Below, piece after piece: positions 24,301 to 33,490 of a DNA stretch of 64,000 nt. Within the stretch, counting starts at the first letter, position 1. Every line of letters begins with the position of its first letter. The notes under the pieces were generated by a model that was not told the origin of the DNA, made no database searches, and was given only the letters and a program-made list of their open reading frames with translations. Source of the DNA: Lentisphaerota bacterium (GTDB taxonomy: Bacteria; Verrucomicrobiota; Lentisphaeria; Victivallales; Victivallaceae); the NCBI GenBank assembly GCA_017134815.1, contig CP071032.1, forward strand, positions 1,918,001 to 1,982,000, read 5' to 3'. The position numbers and the translations under genes were made by a program.

Positions 24301-25260
24301 ATGACGAACGAAGAAGATAAATTTTATTTTGAAAACGGGATGACCCTGCATGAAGTTTTTGCAGGGCACTCCGACAAAAACTTAAGACAAGCTCAGTCCC
24401 AGCTCAAAGTAGCTCTGGTGGCTCGGGATTTCTGGGTTCAAATCAAAGGAGAACCGGAGAAAATATCCCGGGCTAAGAGTTTCCTGGAAGAACTCTCCAG
24501 AGTTTTCCACCTCCGAGGAAGACATCTTGACCAAAACGACTTCGAACAGGTTTTAAAAGCTTTTAAGAACAACCGGGATGATGAACTTCGAAAGCTGTTC
24601 TCAGAAAGGGTTCACGTCGGGCCCAAAAAGCGGGATATTGTGCCTCGTTCCGCCGCCCAGCTCAACTATCTGAAGAATGTTCGGGAAAAAGATATTGTTT
24701 TCGGCATCGGCCCGGCCGGCACCGGCAAAACCTATCTGGCTATGGCCATGGCTGTTTCTGAACTGCTCAAAGGGTCTTACAATCGGATAATTCTTACCCG
24801 CCCTGCCAAGGAAGCGGGTGAAAGTCTTGGTTTTCTGCCCGGCAATCTTGAAGAAAAAATCATGCCGTATCTGCGTCCGTTGTACGACGCACTGTATGAT
24901 ATGATGGATTTTGAAGAAGCGGCATCGCTGATTGAGCGTAATATTATTGAAGTGGCGCCTCTGGCCTTTATGCGTGGACGAACCCTTAACAATGCGTTTA
25001 TAATTCTTGATGAAGCCCAGAACACGACTGAGGAACAAATGCTGATGTTCCTGACCAGGCTCGGATTTGATTCACAATGCGTTATAACCGGTGATCCTTC
25101 TCAAACTGACTTAGCAGCTGACGAGAGGTCCGGACTGGTTCATGCAGAGAAGACCTTGAAAAAAATTCCTGAAATTGGGTTCTGCCGTTTCGGGACAAAA
25201 GATGTTGTCAGACATGCGCTGGTTGAGAAAATAATCAATGCATACAGTGAGGAAAGGTAG
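24301..25260 (+). CDS. phoH: PhoH-like ATPase
   Basis: A 319-aa cytosolic P-loop ATPase of the PhoH/YbeZ family: an N-terminal KH-like region, Walker A GPAGTGKTY (about residues 139-147), LTRPAKEAGESLGFLPG, EVAPLAFMRGRTLNNAFIIL with Walker B LDEAQNTT, and ITGDPSQTDL. In many bacteria it acts with YbeY in RNA metabolism, and here it heads the same conserved run (phoH-pgpH-ybeY-corC). ATG 24301 is used; the codon before it is TTG and could also serve. Confidence 0.94.
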   Translation: MTNEEDKFYFENGMTLHEVFAGHSDKNLRQAQSQLKVALVARDFWVQIKGEPEKISRAKSFLEELSRVFHLRGRHLDQNDFEQVLKAFKNNRDDELRKLFSERVHVGPKKRDIVPRSAAQLNYLKNVREKDIVFGIGPAGTGKTYLAMAMAVSELLKGSYNRIILTRPAKEAGESLGFLPGNLEEKIMPYLRPLYDALYDMMDFEEAASLIERNIIEVAPLAFMRGRTLNNAFIILDEAQNTTEEQMLMFLTRLGFDSQCVITGDPSQTDLAADERSGLVHAEKTLKKIPEIGFCRFGTKDVVRHALVEKIINAYSEER

Positions 25261-25265
25261 ACACT

Positions 25266-27653
25266 GTGGCTGGCTCGCTAAAAAATTATATAGACAGGAA
25301 GTTAAGTAAACGCCGCATGGAGCAGCGCGGTTTACTGGGGACCCGCAAACGCCGTACTGACAACGAATTTCTATTAGCGGCAGACCAGTCAAAAGTGCTG
25401 GGGTTTTTTATGCTGGTGCTGCTTTGGGCGGTCTGTTCTCTTTTGCTGACGCTTCCCGCTCTGAAGCCCATTAATATTCCGCTGGTTTTGAAACAGCGGG
25501 CTTCCAAGACTATTTTTGCTGACTTTGATTTTGTTTATGTGGACAACGCCAAGACACTTCAGCGCAAACATGAAGTGGCAGAGCGAGTGCCGCTTTACTT
25601 CAGAATATCTGAGGTGGCTGTCAAACACGTTCAGCAGAACCTTAAAAATTTCTTTTTTGCAGTTGCCGCCAGGCAGGAGGCTATCAACGAAAAGCGTCTT
25701 TACAAGCCTGAAGGTGACTATTTTGCAAATATTGCGGCAAATTTAAGCAAGCCGGTCCTTGAGTCTATTTATCAGATCTGCCAGAATGAACCTCTGCGGC
25801 AGAGTTTTGAAAAAGAAATGCTGTCTCTGGCCAATAAAGGTATCATCAGCCAGAAGGAAAAGGATAACTACAAGGTAAGCCAGCAGCTGAGGATTATTGA
25901 CGCCGCCGGGCGTGCCCGCCTGCCAGTGTCGGCACTTGATATACCTTCGCCCCGGGAAGCTGCCAGAGAAATGGCCAAACAGGTGCTGAAGTTCACTTCG
26001 CCCGGCAAGCAGCGTGATGCACTGGAAGCCGCTCTGGTACAGAATTGCACCATGCTTATCGGCAACAAGGGAACTTTGATCCTTGATTACTCCAGAACCG
26101 AGCAGAAAAGGCGTGAAGCAACCGCCGCGGTACCGCCGGTAAAGGTAGAGGTAAAAAAGTATGAACCGATAGTTACCAAGGACCAGGTTGTCAACCAGAA
26201 ATCTCTGGACCGCCTGTCCGCCTATGAAAACGAATATCAGGCCAGACTGGAGGAGACGGATTCGGGGCAGCGAATTTTTAAAAACATTATCTGGAGCCTT
26301 ATCCTGATGGTTTTTGTCGGTTTGTACATGTATCACATTCACCCTGAAGTGGTACGCAGCAATCAGAAAATAGGACTTACCGGCACCATAGTAATTATCT
26401 CTTTGCTTTTAAACTACATGTTCATGGAAGTTTTTTACTATGCCAGCAGTGGACTCGGCATATCTCCCAGTCTGGTTAACGACGCCGTACCGCTGGCGCT
26501 GCCGGCGGTGCTGCTGGCTGTAATGCTGGGATTCAGGGTATCGCTTTATGTCGGCTTTTTTGTATCAGCAATCACCGCGATGATGCTGGGAAATTCTTTT
26601 GATGTCGCGCTTGAAGGACTGGTTGTCTGCAGCATAGCCGCTATTACGGTTCGCAGCTCCTCCAACTACCGCTCATATTTTATGCGAAGCCTGCTGATTG
26701 TATTTTTCTCGTTCTGGATGCTCGATTTCAATCTGTTCTGGCATGTAGTCAACTCTCCTGAAATCCTGATGTACACTGCGGGTATTGCCTTTGCAAATGC
26801 CTTTTTCACTGCAACTGCAGCATTGATTCTGATCTTTATTTTTGAGCTGGTTTTCAAGGTAACGACCAATATGTCATTGTTTATGCTGTGCGATTATAAT
26901 CATCCGCTCCTCAAGCGTCTTGAACTTGAAGCCCCTGGCACTTTCCATCACAGCCTGATGGTTGCCACGCTGGCGGAATACGCGGCTAAGGCCGTTGGAG
27001 CTAATGCCATGAAAGCCAGAGTGGCTGCAATTTTTCATGACATTGGAAAGCTTGCTAAACCGGAGTATTTTGCAGAGAATACTTTTGAGGCTAAAAACAA
27101 ACACAGCGACCTGCATCCGCGTATGAGCAGCCTGATAATATTGAACCATGTAAAGGAAGGTATTGATCTGGCACTTAAATACAAGCTGCGCAAAGTAATC
27201 CGCGATGCCATACAGCAGCATCACGGCACAGATATGGTTTACTATTTTTACCGGCGGGCACTTGAAGAAGGCAAGCCGGTTGATGAAAGCGAATACCGGT
27301 ATCCTGGACCGCTGCCCAGAGACAAAGAAGTTGCCATTATAAGCCTGGCAGATGCCTGCGAGGCCGCATCCAGGTCGCTGCAGAAGCCCACTCCTAATAA
27401 AATTGAGGCTCTTGTCTGGGAAATCATACGTAAACGCATTAGAGACGGCCAGTTAAACAACGCCGATCTGACCATTGCGGACCTGTCAAAAATCCGCGAC
27501 AGTTTCGTCAAAACATTAATTACTATGAACCATAGCAGAATTGCGTACCCCAAAAACAATGAACAGGATGAAAACGACTTATTCATGGAAGCACAGAAGC
27601 ATGTGCCCGCCGGCGAGAGCACGGTTGAAAAAAATGATTTTAAGGACAGCTGA
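25266..27653 (+). CDS. pgpH: PgpH-type 7TM-HD membrane phosphohydrolase
   Basis: A 795-aa membrane protein: one N-terminal helix (SKVLGFFMLVLLWAVCSLLL), a ~270-residue extracytoplasmic domain, about seven membrane helices (residues ~335-540) and a cytosolic HD domain with HHSLMVATLAEYAA, FHDIGKLAKPEYF (His591-Asp592), LHPRMSS and QHHGT. The family hydrolyses cyclic di-AMP in Firmicutes; whether this organism makes c-di-AMP cannot be told from the window. Start GTG 25266, six bases after the phoH stop. The end overlaps ybeY by 20 bases. Confidence 0.88.
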   Translation: MAGSLKNYIDRKLSKRRMEQRGLLGTRKRRTDNEFLLAADQSKVLGFFMLVLLWAVCSLLLTLPALKPINIPLVLKQRASKTIFADFDFVYVDNAKTLQRKHEVAERVPLYFRISEVAVKHVQQNLKNFFFAVAARQEAINEKRLYKPEGDYFANIAANLSKPVLESIYQICQNEPLRQSFEKEMLSLANKGIISQKEKDNYKVSQQLRIIDAAGRARLPVSALDIPSPREAAREMAKQVLKFTSPGKQRDALEAALVQNCTMLIGNKGTLILDYSRTEQKRREATAAVPPVKVEVKKYEPIVTKDQVVNQKSLDRLSAYENEYQARLEETDSGQRIFKNIIWSLILMVFVGLYMYHIHPEVVRSNQKIGLTGTIVIISLLLNYMFMEVFYYASSGLGISPSLVNDAVPLALPAVLLAVMLGFRVSLYVGFFVSAITAMMLGNSFDVALEGLVVCSIAAITVRSSSNYRSYFMRSLLIVFFSFWMLDFNLFWHVVNSPEILMYTAGIAFANAFFTATAALILIFIFELVFKVTTNMSLFMLCDYNHPLLKRLELEAPGTFHHSLMVATLAEYAAKAVGANAMKARVAAIFHDIGKLAKPEYFAENTFEAKNKHSDLHPRMSSLIILNHVKEGIDLALKYKLRKVIRDAIQQHHGTDMVYYFYRRALEEGKPVDESEYRYPGPLPRDKEVAIISLADACEAASRSLQKPTPNKIEALVWEIIRKRIRDGQLNNADLTIADLSKIRDSFVKTLITMNHSRIAYPKNNEQDENDLFMEAQKHVPAGESTVEKNDFKDS

Positions 27654-28056
27654 GCTGGCAGGTTTGCCGGTTCAGCAGGAACTTTTTATAAATATAACAT
27701 TTGTCGGTGACCGCACCATGGCGCGTTACAACCGCGAATATGTGGGGCATGAAGGCACAACAGATGTTATAACTTTTTGTTATCTGGAAGGCGAAGAACC
27801 GCTGCTGCCCGGAGATGTAGCTGTTGATTTACTGATCTGCGTGGATTTTGCCATGCAGGAAGGAAGGGCACGTAAAGACTCAAGCTATGCCCGTGAACTG
27901 GCACTTTATATTGCCCACGGCTTGCTGCACTCTGTCGGCGAAGATGACCTGGACCCGGTTTCCAGAAAACGGATGCGACGAAGGGAAAGAGAGGTTATGA
28001 AGCAGCTTGAACAGGAATTTGACTTTTCCGGGGTTTTTCCGGAAGCAAAAAAATAA
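27634..28056 (+). CDS. ybeY: Endoribonuclease YbeY / rRNA maturation factor
   Basis: Metal-dependent endoribonuclease for 16S rRNA maturation and 70S quality control. The 140-aa product has INITFVGDRTMARYNREYVG, the GTTDVITF segment and the metal motif HGLLHSVGEDD, in which the third ligand position is Asp instead of the usual His (HGxLHLxGYDH). The start is uncertain: the frame opens at 27541, but ATG 27634 within the end of pgpH gives the expected length. Location directly after phoH and pgpH is the conserved arrangement and supports the call. Confidence 0.88.
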   Translation: MILRTAELAGLPVQQELFINITFVGDRTMARYNREYVGHEGTTDVITFCYLEGEEPLLPGDVAVDLLICVDFAMQEGRARKDSSYARELALYIAHGLLHSVGEDDLDPVSRKRMRRREREVMKQLEQEFDFSGVFPEAKK

Positions 28057-28101
28057 TTAAATATTTATATTAAATCAGCACAGGAGGTTTTTAAAAAAGT
28101 T

Positions 28102-29370
28102 ATGGATAATGAATTCCTTATAGGTGGAATTGTTATTTTCGTTCTGCTAATGAGTGCGTGGGACGCTTTGCGTGAAATAAGTCTGGGACGTATCCGCCGC
28201 CTTGAGGTGGATAATAAAAAACTGGCACGCAAAATGGAGCATTGGCTTGAGCATCAGCAGGGCTTTGAAATAGTTTTCCGTTTTTTGAACCTGCTGCTCC
28301 TGAGCATAATTTCAACCGCGCTGTTCAGCAAGCTGGTGGCTTTATTTCCGGACAAGAAGTTTCCTGTTATTACAGGCTACATGGTTATTGGCGTACTTGC
28401 TGTACTGGTTTTAAGCGTAATTGTAGCTCAGCTGTTGCTGATTAAGTTTGATATTTTGATTTTGCGTCTGACATTGCCGCTGCTGAATATCCTGCGCTGC
28501 TCGATTTTTGCACCGGTTATTGCCCTGGCCCGGCTCACTGAAACCGGGGCGTCTCACTTCAGCGGAGCAGAACATGGTGAAGACAAGACTACCGCAGAAG
28601 ATGAAATCATGTCACTGGTAGAACATGCGGATGAAGAAGGAGAAGAAAGCCTTGAAGAGGATGAAAAACGCATGATTCGCGGTATTTTTGACCTCAATGA
28701 TACACCGGTGCGTGAAATTATGACGCCGCGGGTTGATATGTCGGCCATTCCAATCACTTCCTCTATTACTGAAGCCAAACAGATGATTATAGACAGCGGC
28801 CACAGCCGTATACCGCTTTACAGTGAGAATATTGATAATATCAGAGGAGTAATTTACGCCAAAGACTTTCTGGATGATAAGCGCAAGTCGGAAAAACTGG
28901 AGGATTACTCACATAAACCACTGTTTATCCCGGAAACTAAAAATGTCGGCGATCTGCTTGAGGAATTCAAGACCAATAAAATCCATGTTGCAATTATTAT
29001 AGATGAATATGGCGGCACATCAGGTATTGTGACGCTTGAAGACATTCTCGAAGAGATTGTCGGAGAGATCAGGGACGAATACGATATTGATGAAAAGGAC
29101 ACAGTCAACGTTTTACAGTCAGACGGCACTATTATTACCGAAGGACGCACTCTGATCAGCGATATAAATGAAGAATTTGACCTTGAAATCCCGGAAGATG
29201 AGGATGTCGATACTATTGCCGGTTACGTTTGCGGCGAATTCGGCAAGATTCCTGAAGAAAACGAAGAAATAAGCATAGAAAAAGTGGCTGCGTTTAAAAT
29301 CCTGAAAGCGGACCGCCGTAAAGTAATTTTAGTACAGATAACCCCGTTGCATGATGAAAATGAAGACTAA
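28102..29370 (+). CDS. CorC/HlyC-family CNNM-CBS membrane protein
   Basis: A 422-aa protein with a divergent N-terminal membrane domain (about four helices, residues 5-155), an acidic linker, a CBS pair (PVREIMTPRVDMSAIPIT; HSRIPLYSENIDNIRGVIYA; IHVAIIIDEYGGTSGIVTLE) and a C-terminal CorC_HlyC transporter-associated domain (LISDINEEFDLEIPEDEDVD). Relatives act in Mg2+/Co2+ export or resistance. Linked with ybeY, as commonly seen. The ribosome site AGGAGG is about 14 bases upstream, rather far. The end overlaps the DUF502 gene by about 20 bases. Confidence 0.88.
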   Translation: MDNEFLIGGIVIFVLLMSAWDALREISLGRIRRLEVDNKKLARKMEHWLEHQQGFEIVFRFLNLLLLSIISTALFSKLVALFPDKKFPVITGYMVIGVLAVLVLSVIVAQLLLIKFDILILRLTLPLLNILRCSIFAPVIALARLTETGASHFSGAEHGEDKTTAEDEIMSLVEHADEEGEESLEEDEKRMIRGIFDLNDTPVREIMTPRVDMSAIPITSSITEAKQMIIDSGHSRIPLYSENIDNIRGVIYAKDFLDDKRKSEKLEDYSHKPLFIPETKNVGDLLEEFKTNKIHVAIIIDEYGGTSGIVTLEDILEEIVGEIRDEYDIDEKDTVNVLQSDGTIITEGRTLISDINEEFDLEIPEDEDVDTIAGYVCGEFGKIPEENEEISIEKVAAFKILKADRRKVILVQITPLHDENED

Positions 29371-30016
29371 AAAACTGACATTATCACTCTGGCTGCGCCG
29401 GCGTATTATCACCGGTTTACTGGTACTGGTGCCGGTATTTGTCACTTTAGGGCTTACCGGGTTCCTCTATTTCAAGCTGACTACCTGGGCAGTAAACGTT
29501 GTTGATCATTACTTTCCGCAGTTCAACAAAGTATTCTGGCTTCAGCAGTCTATAAGGGTTTTCACACTGGCTATGATTATTGTTCTGATCCTGCTGGTTG
29601 GCGAGTTCATGCGCTTCAAAGCTGGGCGCTGGCTGGCTGGAATTGCCCAGTGGGTGCTGCTTAAACTCCCGTTTTTAGGAACAGTGTACTCAACAACCCG
29701 GCAAATCGGCGAGGCTTTACTGACTCCGCGTGGCAATATGTTTCGCAAAGTCGTGCTGATAGAATACCCGCGCAAAGGGGTATACGCCATTGGATTTTTG
29801 ACCAACGACAACCCGAAGGAATGGGAGATCAGTCAGAAAAGCGGACAAAAACTGATCAGTGTTTTTGTCCCAACCACACCAAACCCGACCAGTGGCTTTC
29901 TGCTGCTGCTGCCCAGAGAAGACTGCATATTTCTGGATATGAAGGTTTCAGACGGTATGCGACTGGTAATCAGCGGCGGTGCGGTTCAAACTCCGAAAAA
30001 AAAACAGGAATCCTGA
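29351..30016 (+). CDS. DUF502-family membrane protein
   Basis: A 221-aa protein with two N-terminal membrane helices (ITGLLVLVPVFVTLGLTGFL and FTLAMIIVLILLVGEF) and a soluble C-terminal beta-rich domain with PFLGTVYSTTRQIGEALL, VVLIEYPRKGVYAIGFLT and VFVPTTPNPTSGFLLLLPRE, all typical of DUF502. Function is unknown. The start overlaps the end of the CBS gene in another frame; ATGs at 29351, 29354 and 29360 are all possible. Confidence 0.85.
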   Translation: MMKMKTKKLTLSLWLRRRIITGLLVLVPVFVTLGLTGFLYFKLTTWAVNVVDHYFPQFNKVFWLQQSIRVFTLAMIIVLILLVGEFMRFKAGRWLAGIAQWVLLKLPFLGTVYSTTRQIGEALLTPRGNMFRKVVLIEYPRKGVYAIGFLTNDNPKEWEISQKSGQKLISVFVPTTPNPTSGFLLLLPREDCIFLDMKVSDGMRLVISGGAVQTPKKKQES

Positions 30017-30057
30017 AGCTGAATTACTGAGCAGGATTCCAGATATTTTGACAAGGA

Positions 30058-30579
30058 TCAGTAATCCTTGAAATTAAGATGCATTATTTTTTCTTCCTGA
30101 TAAATTCTGAGTCCCAGTGAAATCAGATACAGCGGAAGAAGAACCAGCAGTGTGCGCCAGGCATTGAAAATCAATATGTAACCAACTACTTCAGGCAGCA
30201 GATTCAAGTAATAATTCGGGTGTTTAAACCTTTTGAACAGCCAGGTTTTTATTAAGTGGTGGTCCTTGGCAATATATAATTTCACCGTCCAGAGCGTACC
30301 AAGCTGACTGATAACCATAAACAGCATTATCATGCCAAACAGATAAATTACCACGCCAATCCCTGAAATAAACGGATGCAGTGGAGGACGCACCAACGCT
30401 TCAACAAATGCCGCAAAGTAGATAAGGACATGCAGGATCGCCAGAATTCCGGAATTAACCCGGCCGTATTCAATGCCGCCATCTGCAATAATTAAACGTT
30501 CATGCACAGCGGATAACCTGAAGCTGATACCTCTCAGTACTATGCCGATTATAAAAACGAGCACCATAAAACTGTACAT
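30058..30579 (-). CDS. Isoprenylcysteine carboxyl methyltransferase (ICMT)-family membrane protein
   Basis: A 173-aa polytopic protein (four to five helices). The C-terminal half carries the family signature: RFKHPNYYLNLLPEVVGYIL, FNAWRTLL and LRIYQEEKIMHLNFKDY, which binds SAM in ICMT enzymes. Bacterial members often methylate small lipids or polyketide products rather than prenylated proteins. ATG 30579 is preferred to 30594 because the upstream ATGAGGAG supplies a Shine-Dalgarno for it. A CAAGGAT...ATCCTTG palindrome spans its stop codon and may end transcription from both sides. Confidence 0.75.
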   Translation of the reverse strand: MYSFMVLVFIIGIVLRGISFRLSAVHERLIIADGGIEYGRVNSGILAILHVLIYFAAFVEALVRPPLHPFISGIGVVIYLFGMIMLFMVISQLGTLWTVKLYIAKDHHLIKTWLFKRFKHPNYYLNLLPEVVGYILIFNAWRTLLVLLPLYLISLGLRIYQEEKIMHLNFKDY

Positions 30580-30845
30580 AGCAAGACTCCTCATATAAGT
30601 TAGTGTTAGATATTAAAACAATACTTCCAATAACTGATATTTTCAAAATAAATGTCCCAACTTATATTCAGCAAAAACCATTTGCCGTCAAAACCATTTT
30701 TAATATTAGACATAAAATACTGCAGATAAGCAAAATACCAGTTTCAACAGGACGCTTTAATAAATATTTCAATCTGCAGCAAAAGTCGTATTTTCACGTG
30801 ATATTTTCCAAGCTCAAAAAATAGCTAAAAAAATCACTTATCTTC

Positions 30846-30874
30846 TTGCAGGGAGCCATACTCGATGCTATCTT
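30846..30874 (+). promoter_or_regulatory. Promoter of rpsB-tsf
   Basis: TTGCAG (30846-30851), 17-base spacer, TATCTT (30869-30874), about 120 bases upstream of rpsB. Spacing is optimal. Confidence 0.6.
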
Positions 30875-30924
30875 ACCAGCTCTTTGTATCTTAGTTAGAT
30901 ACACGATTTAAGATTAAACCCAAA

Positions 30925-30970
30925 GGAGCCTTCGGGCCGCAGCAGAACAAACGCGGCAGGAAAAGGTTCC
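30925..30970 (+). promoter_or_regulatory. Structured 5' leader of rpsB (possible S2 autoregulatory element)
   Basis: Outer stem GGAGCC (30925-30930) with GGTTCC (30965-30970, one G-U pair) encloses an inner stem GCCGC (30936-30940) with GCGGC (30953-30957). It lies between the predicted promoter and the rpsB start. Ribosomal protein S2 is autoregulated through its leader in several bacteria; function here is inferred from position only. Confidence 0.45.
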
Positions 30971-30994
30971 GCAAAAAGACACGGAGATTGTCAC

Positions 30995-32134
30995 ATGGCA
31001 AAGATCACTATTAAAGATCTACTCGAAGCCGGCTGTCACTTTGGACATCAGACTAAGCGCTGGAACCCGCAGATGAAAGAATATGTCTACGGTGCCAAAA
31101 ACGGTATTTCAATTATTGACCTCACAAAAACCATGCACCAGATATCTGATGCCTGTAACTTCCTGCAGCGTATTGTCATGCAGGGCGGCGACGTGCTTTT
31201 TGTGGGAACTAAGCGCCAGGCGCAGCAAATAACCAGGGAACTTGCCGAAAAGACCGGCATGTTTTACGTTTCAGAACGCTGGCTCGGCGGCACCTTGACC
31301 AACAATATTACTATTCGCCAAAGCATCAACAAGATGTATGATATCGACAAAGTACTTCAGTCTGAAGAAATGAACAGCCTGAAGAAAAAAGAGCAGTCAG
31401 CCCTCACCCGTCGCGCAACCAAGCTGCATCGTGACCTTGATGGTATTGCCAGCATGAAAAAGCTTCCGGCAGTTATGGTCATTATTGATGTATGCAATGA
31501 CAATATCGCGGTTCGCGAAGCCTTAAAACTGCGTATCCCGACTGTTGCGATTGTTGATACAAACGGCGACCCTTCAAACATCGATTTCCCGATTGCAGCC
31601 AATGACGATGCTGTAAAATCTATAAAAGTCATTACCGACGTACTGGCTGACGCTATTCTGGTTGCCAAAGAAGTTTATCAGAAGCGCGTTGTTGAGGAAA
31701 AAGCTGCCAAGGAAGCTGAAAAAGCTGAAAAGGCTGCCAAGGCTGCTGAAGCCAAGGCTGAGAAGGCCGCTAAAGCTGCTGAAGCCAAAGCAGGAAAAAC
31801 TGAAGCTAAAGCTCCGAAAAAAGCTGCAGCTCCAAAGACCGAGAAAGCAGCTCCAAAAGCCGAGAAAGCAGCTCCAAAAGCCGAGAAAGCAGCTCCAAAA
31901 GCCGAGAAAGCTCCGAAAAAAGCTGCTGAAGCTAAAGCCCCAAAAGCGGAAAAACCTGCTGAAGCCAAGGCTGAGAAGGCTGCTGAAGCTAAAACGGAAA
32001 AAGCCCCAAAAGCGGAAAAATCTGCTGAAGCCAAGGCTGAGAAAGCCGCTGATGCTAAAGCGGAAAAAGCTCCCAAAACTGAGAAAGCCGCTGAAGCTAA
32101 AACCGAGGAAGTTGAAACAGCTGTCGCTGAATAA
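30995..32134 (+). CDS. rpsB: 30S ribosomal protein S2 with long Lys/Ala/Glu-rich C-terminal extension
   Basis: The first ~230 residues are a normal S2: LLEAGCHFGHQTKRWNPQM, GTKRQAQQI, RWLGGTLTNN, PAVMVIIDV and VDTNGDPSNIDFPIAANDDA. They are followed by about 150 residues made almost only of Ala, Lys, Glu and Pro (EKAAEAKAEKA, EKAAPKA repeats), giving 379 aa against the usual 240-260. The tail is predicted to be a highly charged, partly helical or disordered arm. A 21-base unit is repeated exactly three times within it (31841-31903). The long reading frames on other strands here are by-products of the repetitive composition. Followed by tsf in the standard order. Confidence 0.95.
   Translation: MAKITIKDLLEAGCHFGHQTKRWNPQMKEYVYGAKNGISIIDLTKTMHQISDACNFLQRIVMQGGDVLFVGTKRQAQQITRELAEKTGMFYVSERWLGGTLTNNITIRQSINKMYDIDKVLQSEEMNSLKKKEQSALTRRATKLHRDLDGIASMKKLPAVMVIIDVCNDNIAVREALKLRIPTVAIVDTNGDPSNIDFPIAANDDAVKSIKVITDVLADAILVAKEVYQKRVVEEKAAKEAEKAEKAAKAAEAKAEKAAKAAEAKAGKTEAKAPKKAAAPKTEKAAPKAEKAAPKAEKAAPKAEKAPKKAAEAKAPKAEKPAEAKAEKAAEAKTEKAPKAEKSAEAKAEKAADAKAEKAPKTEKAAEAKTEEVETAVAE
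31841..31903 (+). repeat. Three perfect tandem 21-bp repeats in the rpsB tail
   Basis: Units at 31841-31861, 31862-31882 and 31883-31903, each encoding EKAAPKA. A partial fourth copy begins at 31904. Exact DNA identity implies recent expansion by slippage. Confidence 0.95.
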
Positions 32135-32209
32135 TAATTACTACAGTTGTAGAGCTCCAAGTTTTTCTTAAAAAAAGATATTAAATTATATAAATAAAGG
32201 AACTATTCC

Positions 32210-33007
32210 ATGGCTATAACTGCAGCAATGGTAAAAGAGTTGCGTGATAAAACCGGCGCAGGCATGATGGATTGCAAAAAAGCTTTAAGTCAAGCTGACG
32301 GCAATATGGAGAAAGCAATTGATGAATTGCGTAAATCCGGTATTGCTAAAGCTGAGAAAAAATCCGGACGCGCTACCAAAGAAGGTAGAATTATAACTTC
32401 TATCAAGGACGGCAAAGGAGCAATTGTAGAAGTTCTCTGCGAAACTGACTTTGTTGCAACCAATGATAAGTTTGGCTCTTTCATTAAAGAGCTTGCTGAG
32501 AGAGCTTCCGGCATAGAAGGCGACGGCGATATTGCTGACAGTTTAAACGAACTGGAAAAAGAAAATCTGGTTAACATGATTTCAACCATCGGCGAAAATA
32601 TGCAGTTGCGCCGTGCGGCCAAATGGGAAACAGCCGGTAAGGTTTTCTCATACCTGCATATGGGCGGACGTATTGGCGTTATGGTTGATGTTGAAGGTGA
32701 AGCTGATGAGGCATTCCTGAGCGACCTTTGCATGCATATTGCAGCCTTCAAACCTCAGTTCATCTGTCCGGCGCAAGTTCCTGCTGATGTCGTTGAAAAA
32801 GAAAAGGAAATTGCCCGTGCCCAAATGGCTGGCAAGCCTGAAAATATTATTGAAAATATCGTTAACGGTAAAATCAATAAATGGTACAGTGAAATCTGCC
32901 TTTCAAGACAGCCCTGGATCAAGGATGATAAGAGCTGCATGGAGAAAGTAGCTCCTAAAGCCACTGTCAAGCGCTTTGTGCGCTGGGAAGTCGGCGAAGA
33001 CATCTAA
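32210..33007 (+). CDS. tsf: Translation elongation factor Ts
   Basis: Nucleotide exchange factor for EF-Tu. The 265-aa protein has the N-terminal UBA-like domain (VKELRDKTGAGMMDCKKALS), the GRIITSIKDGKGAIVEVLCE strand pair with TDFVA, and the coiled-coil-bearing core ending VKRFVRWEVGED. It follows rpsB by 75 bases with AAAGGAA before the ATG. pyrH and frr, which often follow, are absent; a terminator closes the operon. Confidence 0.96.
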   Translation: MAITAAMVKELRDKTGAGMMDCKKALSQADGNMEKAIDELRKSGIAKAEKKSGRATKEGRIITSIKDGKGAIVEVLCETDFVATNDKFGSFIKELAERASGIEGDGDIADSLNELEKENLVNMISTIGENMQLRRAAKWETAGKVFSYLHMGGRIGVMVDVEGEADEAFLSDLCMHIAAFKPQFICPAQVPADVVEKEKEIARAQMAGKPENIIENIVNGKINKWYSEICLSRQPWIKDDKSCMEKVAPKATVKRFVRWEVGEDI

Positions 33008-33023
33008 GTTTATATTCGATTTC

Positions 33024-33055
33024 AACCCTTCCGGTAAAACGGAAGGGTTTTTTTA
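33024..33055 (+). terminator. Terminator of rpsB-tsf
   Basis: AACCCTTCCG (33024-33033) and CGGAAGGGTT (33040-33049) form a 10-bp stem with a 6-base loop, then a T run. Confidence 0.9.
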
Positions 33056-33490
33056 TATAAATAAAGCTAACCTGCACTGCAATTTGATGAGATTATGCAG
33101 CAATCATCCGGTTCATTTTCCAGTAAAAAGCATTTTTTACAAATATTTCAGCCGTCACATCTATATTCAGTATTTACTGAATATTTCATACTTAAATAAG
33201 TGATATTTACTTTACTTTAAATGCATAAAACATCAAAACATTCTACACTTATACTTAACTAAGCAGTAATTTTATTTAAATTATATCTGCAATATTTCCT
33301 ATTATATCAGTATAATTGATACCTGGGAATAGTTTTCACCGCTTACAATTAAATTTTAAATTCGCTTTCACTTAACTTAATTTCACTAAAAATTTTTAGC
33401 GGAAATTGCAAAAAATGCATCCAACATTATGTTTAATAAAAGAGCCGTGTATTTATATAATTTTTCTGGACAAGAAAGCTTTGGGAAGTT
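33056..33490. other. A/T-rich intergenic region
   Basis: 435 bases between tsf and the first secreted paralogue. No gene is seen. It contains TTATATAA-like strings near 33450-33470 that could be the -10 of the downstream gene. Confidence 0.4.

Noticed and set aside
31662-32171. Long reading frames on other frames and strands over the rpsB tail
   Set aside because: They arise from the repetitive Ala/Lys/Glu coding sequence; the minus-strand frame is almost only Ala/Ser/Phe and the other plus frame only Lys/Leu/Pro/Arg, with no ribosome sites.
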